Shown piece by piece: positions 7,650 through 8,752 of a stretch of 8,752 bases of DNA. Below the pieces are notes generated by a model that saw only the letters and a program-made list of their open reading frames with translations, did not search any database and was not told the DNA's origin. The position numbers and the translations under genes are program-made. The stretch comes from an uncultured Alphaproteobacteria bacterium (GTDB taxonomy: Bacteria > Pseudomonadota > Alphaproteobacteria > CALKHQ01): assembly GCA_937988735.1 (NCBI GenBank), contig CALKHQ010000181.1, positions 1 through 8,752 of the forward strand. The letters are read 5' to 3'. How positions within the stretch are numbered: position 1 is the first letter of the stretch; each line of letters starts with the position of its first letter.

Positions 7650-8752
7650 TCAGCTGGCCGCGACTTTCAGCAGCTTGATCGCATTGGAGTCGAGCAGACC
7701 GCCGCCGACGCGCTTGGTGACGTAGAACATCACATGCGGCTTGTTGGTGAACGGGTCGCGCAGTATCCGCATGCCGATGCGGTCGGCGATGAGATAGCCG
7801 CGGGCGAAGTCGCCGAAGGCGATCGGGAACTTGTCGGAACCAACGTCCGGCATGCTTTCGTCGAACTCGACCGGATAGCCCAGGAGCATCGGCGGCTGGC
7901 CGTCGGCCAGGCTGTCGCGCCACAGGTAGTTTTCCGTGTCGCCAGTGGTCTTCAGCTTCCGCACGGCCCCGGCCGTGGTCGAATTCATCAGCCAGCGCGC
8001 GTTCCGGCGGTAGCCGGCCTTCAGCTTGTACACCATGTCGATCAGGGCATCGCCACCGTTGCGCGTTGCATCCGACAATGCGGCTGCAACGCCTGTTGCC
8101 ACGTACTGCAGCGTGCCGAAGGGACGGGTGGCGTCGTCCGTGGACGCGGTGGGGTAGCTCAGAATGCCCCGCGGCTTGTTCACGCCGTCGCCGTTGATGA
8201 ACGCGGCCCCCTCGGCATCCGTGAAGTCCTGGGCGATCTCCTGTTCCAGAAAGGCGCCGATATCGACGGCGTTGTCGTCGAGCAGCTTCTGCGTCACGGC
8301 CACATTGGCGTAGGCCTCCATGGAGGGGAAGCTCAGGGCCACCAGAGTGGCGTGCGAGGTCTCGGGCCGCGCTTCGCGCTCTCCGACCCACACCGCACCG
8401 CCGCCGCCAACCGACATCAGCTGCTCGTAGACGTCGCTGTTGGTCTGGCGCACGGTGGCCAGGCGGCGCATCGCCGACATGTCCCGCTGCGTGGAGAGGA
8501 TGATCGAGCCGATCTCCGGCGGCACGGTGTAGCCGCCGTTCGGGTCGTTATCGACGCTCATGGCGGCGCTGACCGTCCGCAGCGGATCCGGCTTGCCGGT
8601 CTTGGCATATTCGCCGAAGGCGCAGCGGGCGGCGTATGCCTCGCGCGGTGCGTCTCCAGCGCCGCCCAGCAGCCGCGACGCGAAGGCGCGGTTGACCTCT
8701 CGATGCTGGTGGACGCGATCAACAACCGCAAGCCGAACGGGGCCACGGAGTC
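7650..8752 (-). CDS. HK97-family major capsid protein (5' end outside window)
   Basis: The shell-forming protein of tailed phages with the HK97 fold. The confident part runs from about 8561 (MSVDNDPNGGYTVPPEI, the typical start of the mature capsid domain) to the stop at 7650, about 303 residues. Family hallmarks are the GGYTVPPEI entry, GGAVWVGE, ARPETS, the spine-helix region VTQKLLDDNAVDIGAFLEQEI (89-109), EGAAFINGDGVNKPRGIL (117-133), and the C-terminal P-domain segment YLIADRIGMRILRDPFTNKP (256-275). There is no stop upstream of 8561: the frame stays open to the window edge through AFGEYAKTGKPDPLRTVSAA, which resembles the end of the N-terminal delta (scaffold) domain normally removed by the prohead protease. 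The ATG at 8561 is therefore probably internal and the gene partial. Codon usage in this frame weakens beyond about 8700. Portal and protease genes would be expected further right. Confidence 0.92.
   Translation of the reverse strand, partial: LRGPVRLAVVDRVHQHREVNRAFASRLLGGAGDAPREAYAARCAFGEYAKTGKPDPLRTVSAAMSVDNDPNGGYTVPPEIGSIILSTQRDMSAMRRLATVRQTNSDVYEQLMSVGGGGAVWVGEREARPETSHATLVALSFPSMEAYANVAVTQKLLDDNAVDIGAFLEQEIAQDFTDAEGAAFINGDGVNKPRGILSYPTASTDDATRPFGTLQYVATGVAAALSDATRNGGDALIDMVYKLKAGYRRNARWLMNSTTAGAVRKLKTTGDTENYLWRDSLADGQPPMLLGYPVEFDESMPDVGSDKFPIAFGDFARGYLIADRIGMRILRDPFTNKPHVMFYVTKRVGGGLLDSNAIKLLKVAAS

Noticed and set aside
7345..7725. A 126-codon plus-strand frame opposite the capsid 3' end and the 114-residue gene
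   Set aside because: Low-complexity Arg/Pro-rich translation, no ribosome binding site seen, and it crosses two better-supported minus-strand genes.

Overview
The window is a high-GC bacterial chromosome segment, most likely from an alphaproteobacterium, perhaps Rhodospirillales-like (the order is a guess). The evidence is the ssb-gyrA-coaD gene order, the style of the GyrA and SSB proteins, strong G/C preference at third codon positions, and a near-match to the alphaproteobacterial LexA box (GTTC-N7-GTTC) in front of uvrA.

Left part (1-5839) is core genome. The 5' end of uvrA (minus strand, running off the left edge) begins at 313. Next comes a complete zinc-dependent alcohol dehydrogenase gene on the same strand (439-1467). 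It lies between uvrA and ssb, which are often direct divergent neighbours in proteobacteria. On the plus strand follow ssb (1631-2122), gyrA with a TTG start (2373-5117), coaD overlapping the gyrA end (5107-5673), and a tRNA-Lys(TTT) gene with encoded CCA (5764-5839). These genes serve DNA repair, single-strand binding, supercoiling, coenzyme A synthesis and translation.

Right part (5834-8752) is the end of an integrated prophage or phage-like island, with every gene on the minus strand pointing at the tRNA. From the right edge inward: an HK97-fold major capsid protein (5' end outside the window), an unrecognised 114-residue protein, a small helix-turn-helix excisionase-like protein, and a tyrosine integrase whose stop codon lies inside the tRNA 3' end. 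The integrase has a one-base frameshift at a T5 run (A5 on the plus strand, 6723-6727). Without it the gene would encode 384 residues with a complete catalytic set. The tRNA end is therefore one boundary of the element; the other lies beyond 8752.

Points worth a second look: a GyrA quinolone-pocket sequence lacking the usual Ser and Asp, a possibly leaderless LexA-controlled uvrA promoter, the integrase frameshift, and the direct placement of a capsid gene next to the xis-int end with no head-tail or tail genes between. I see no CRISPR array, no insertion sequence and no gene-free stretch above 300 bases (the longest is about 250, between ssb and gyrA).
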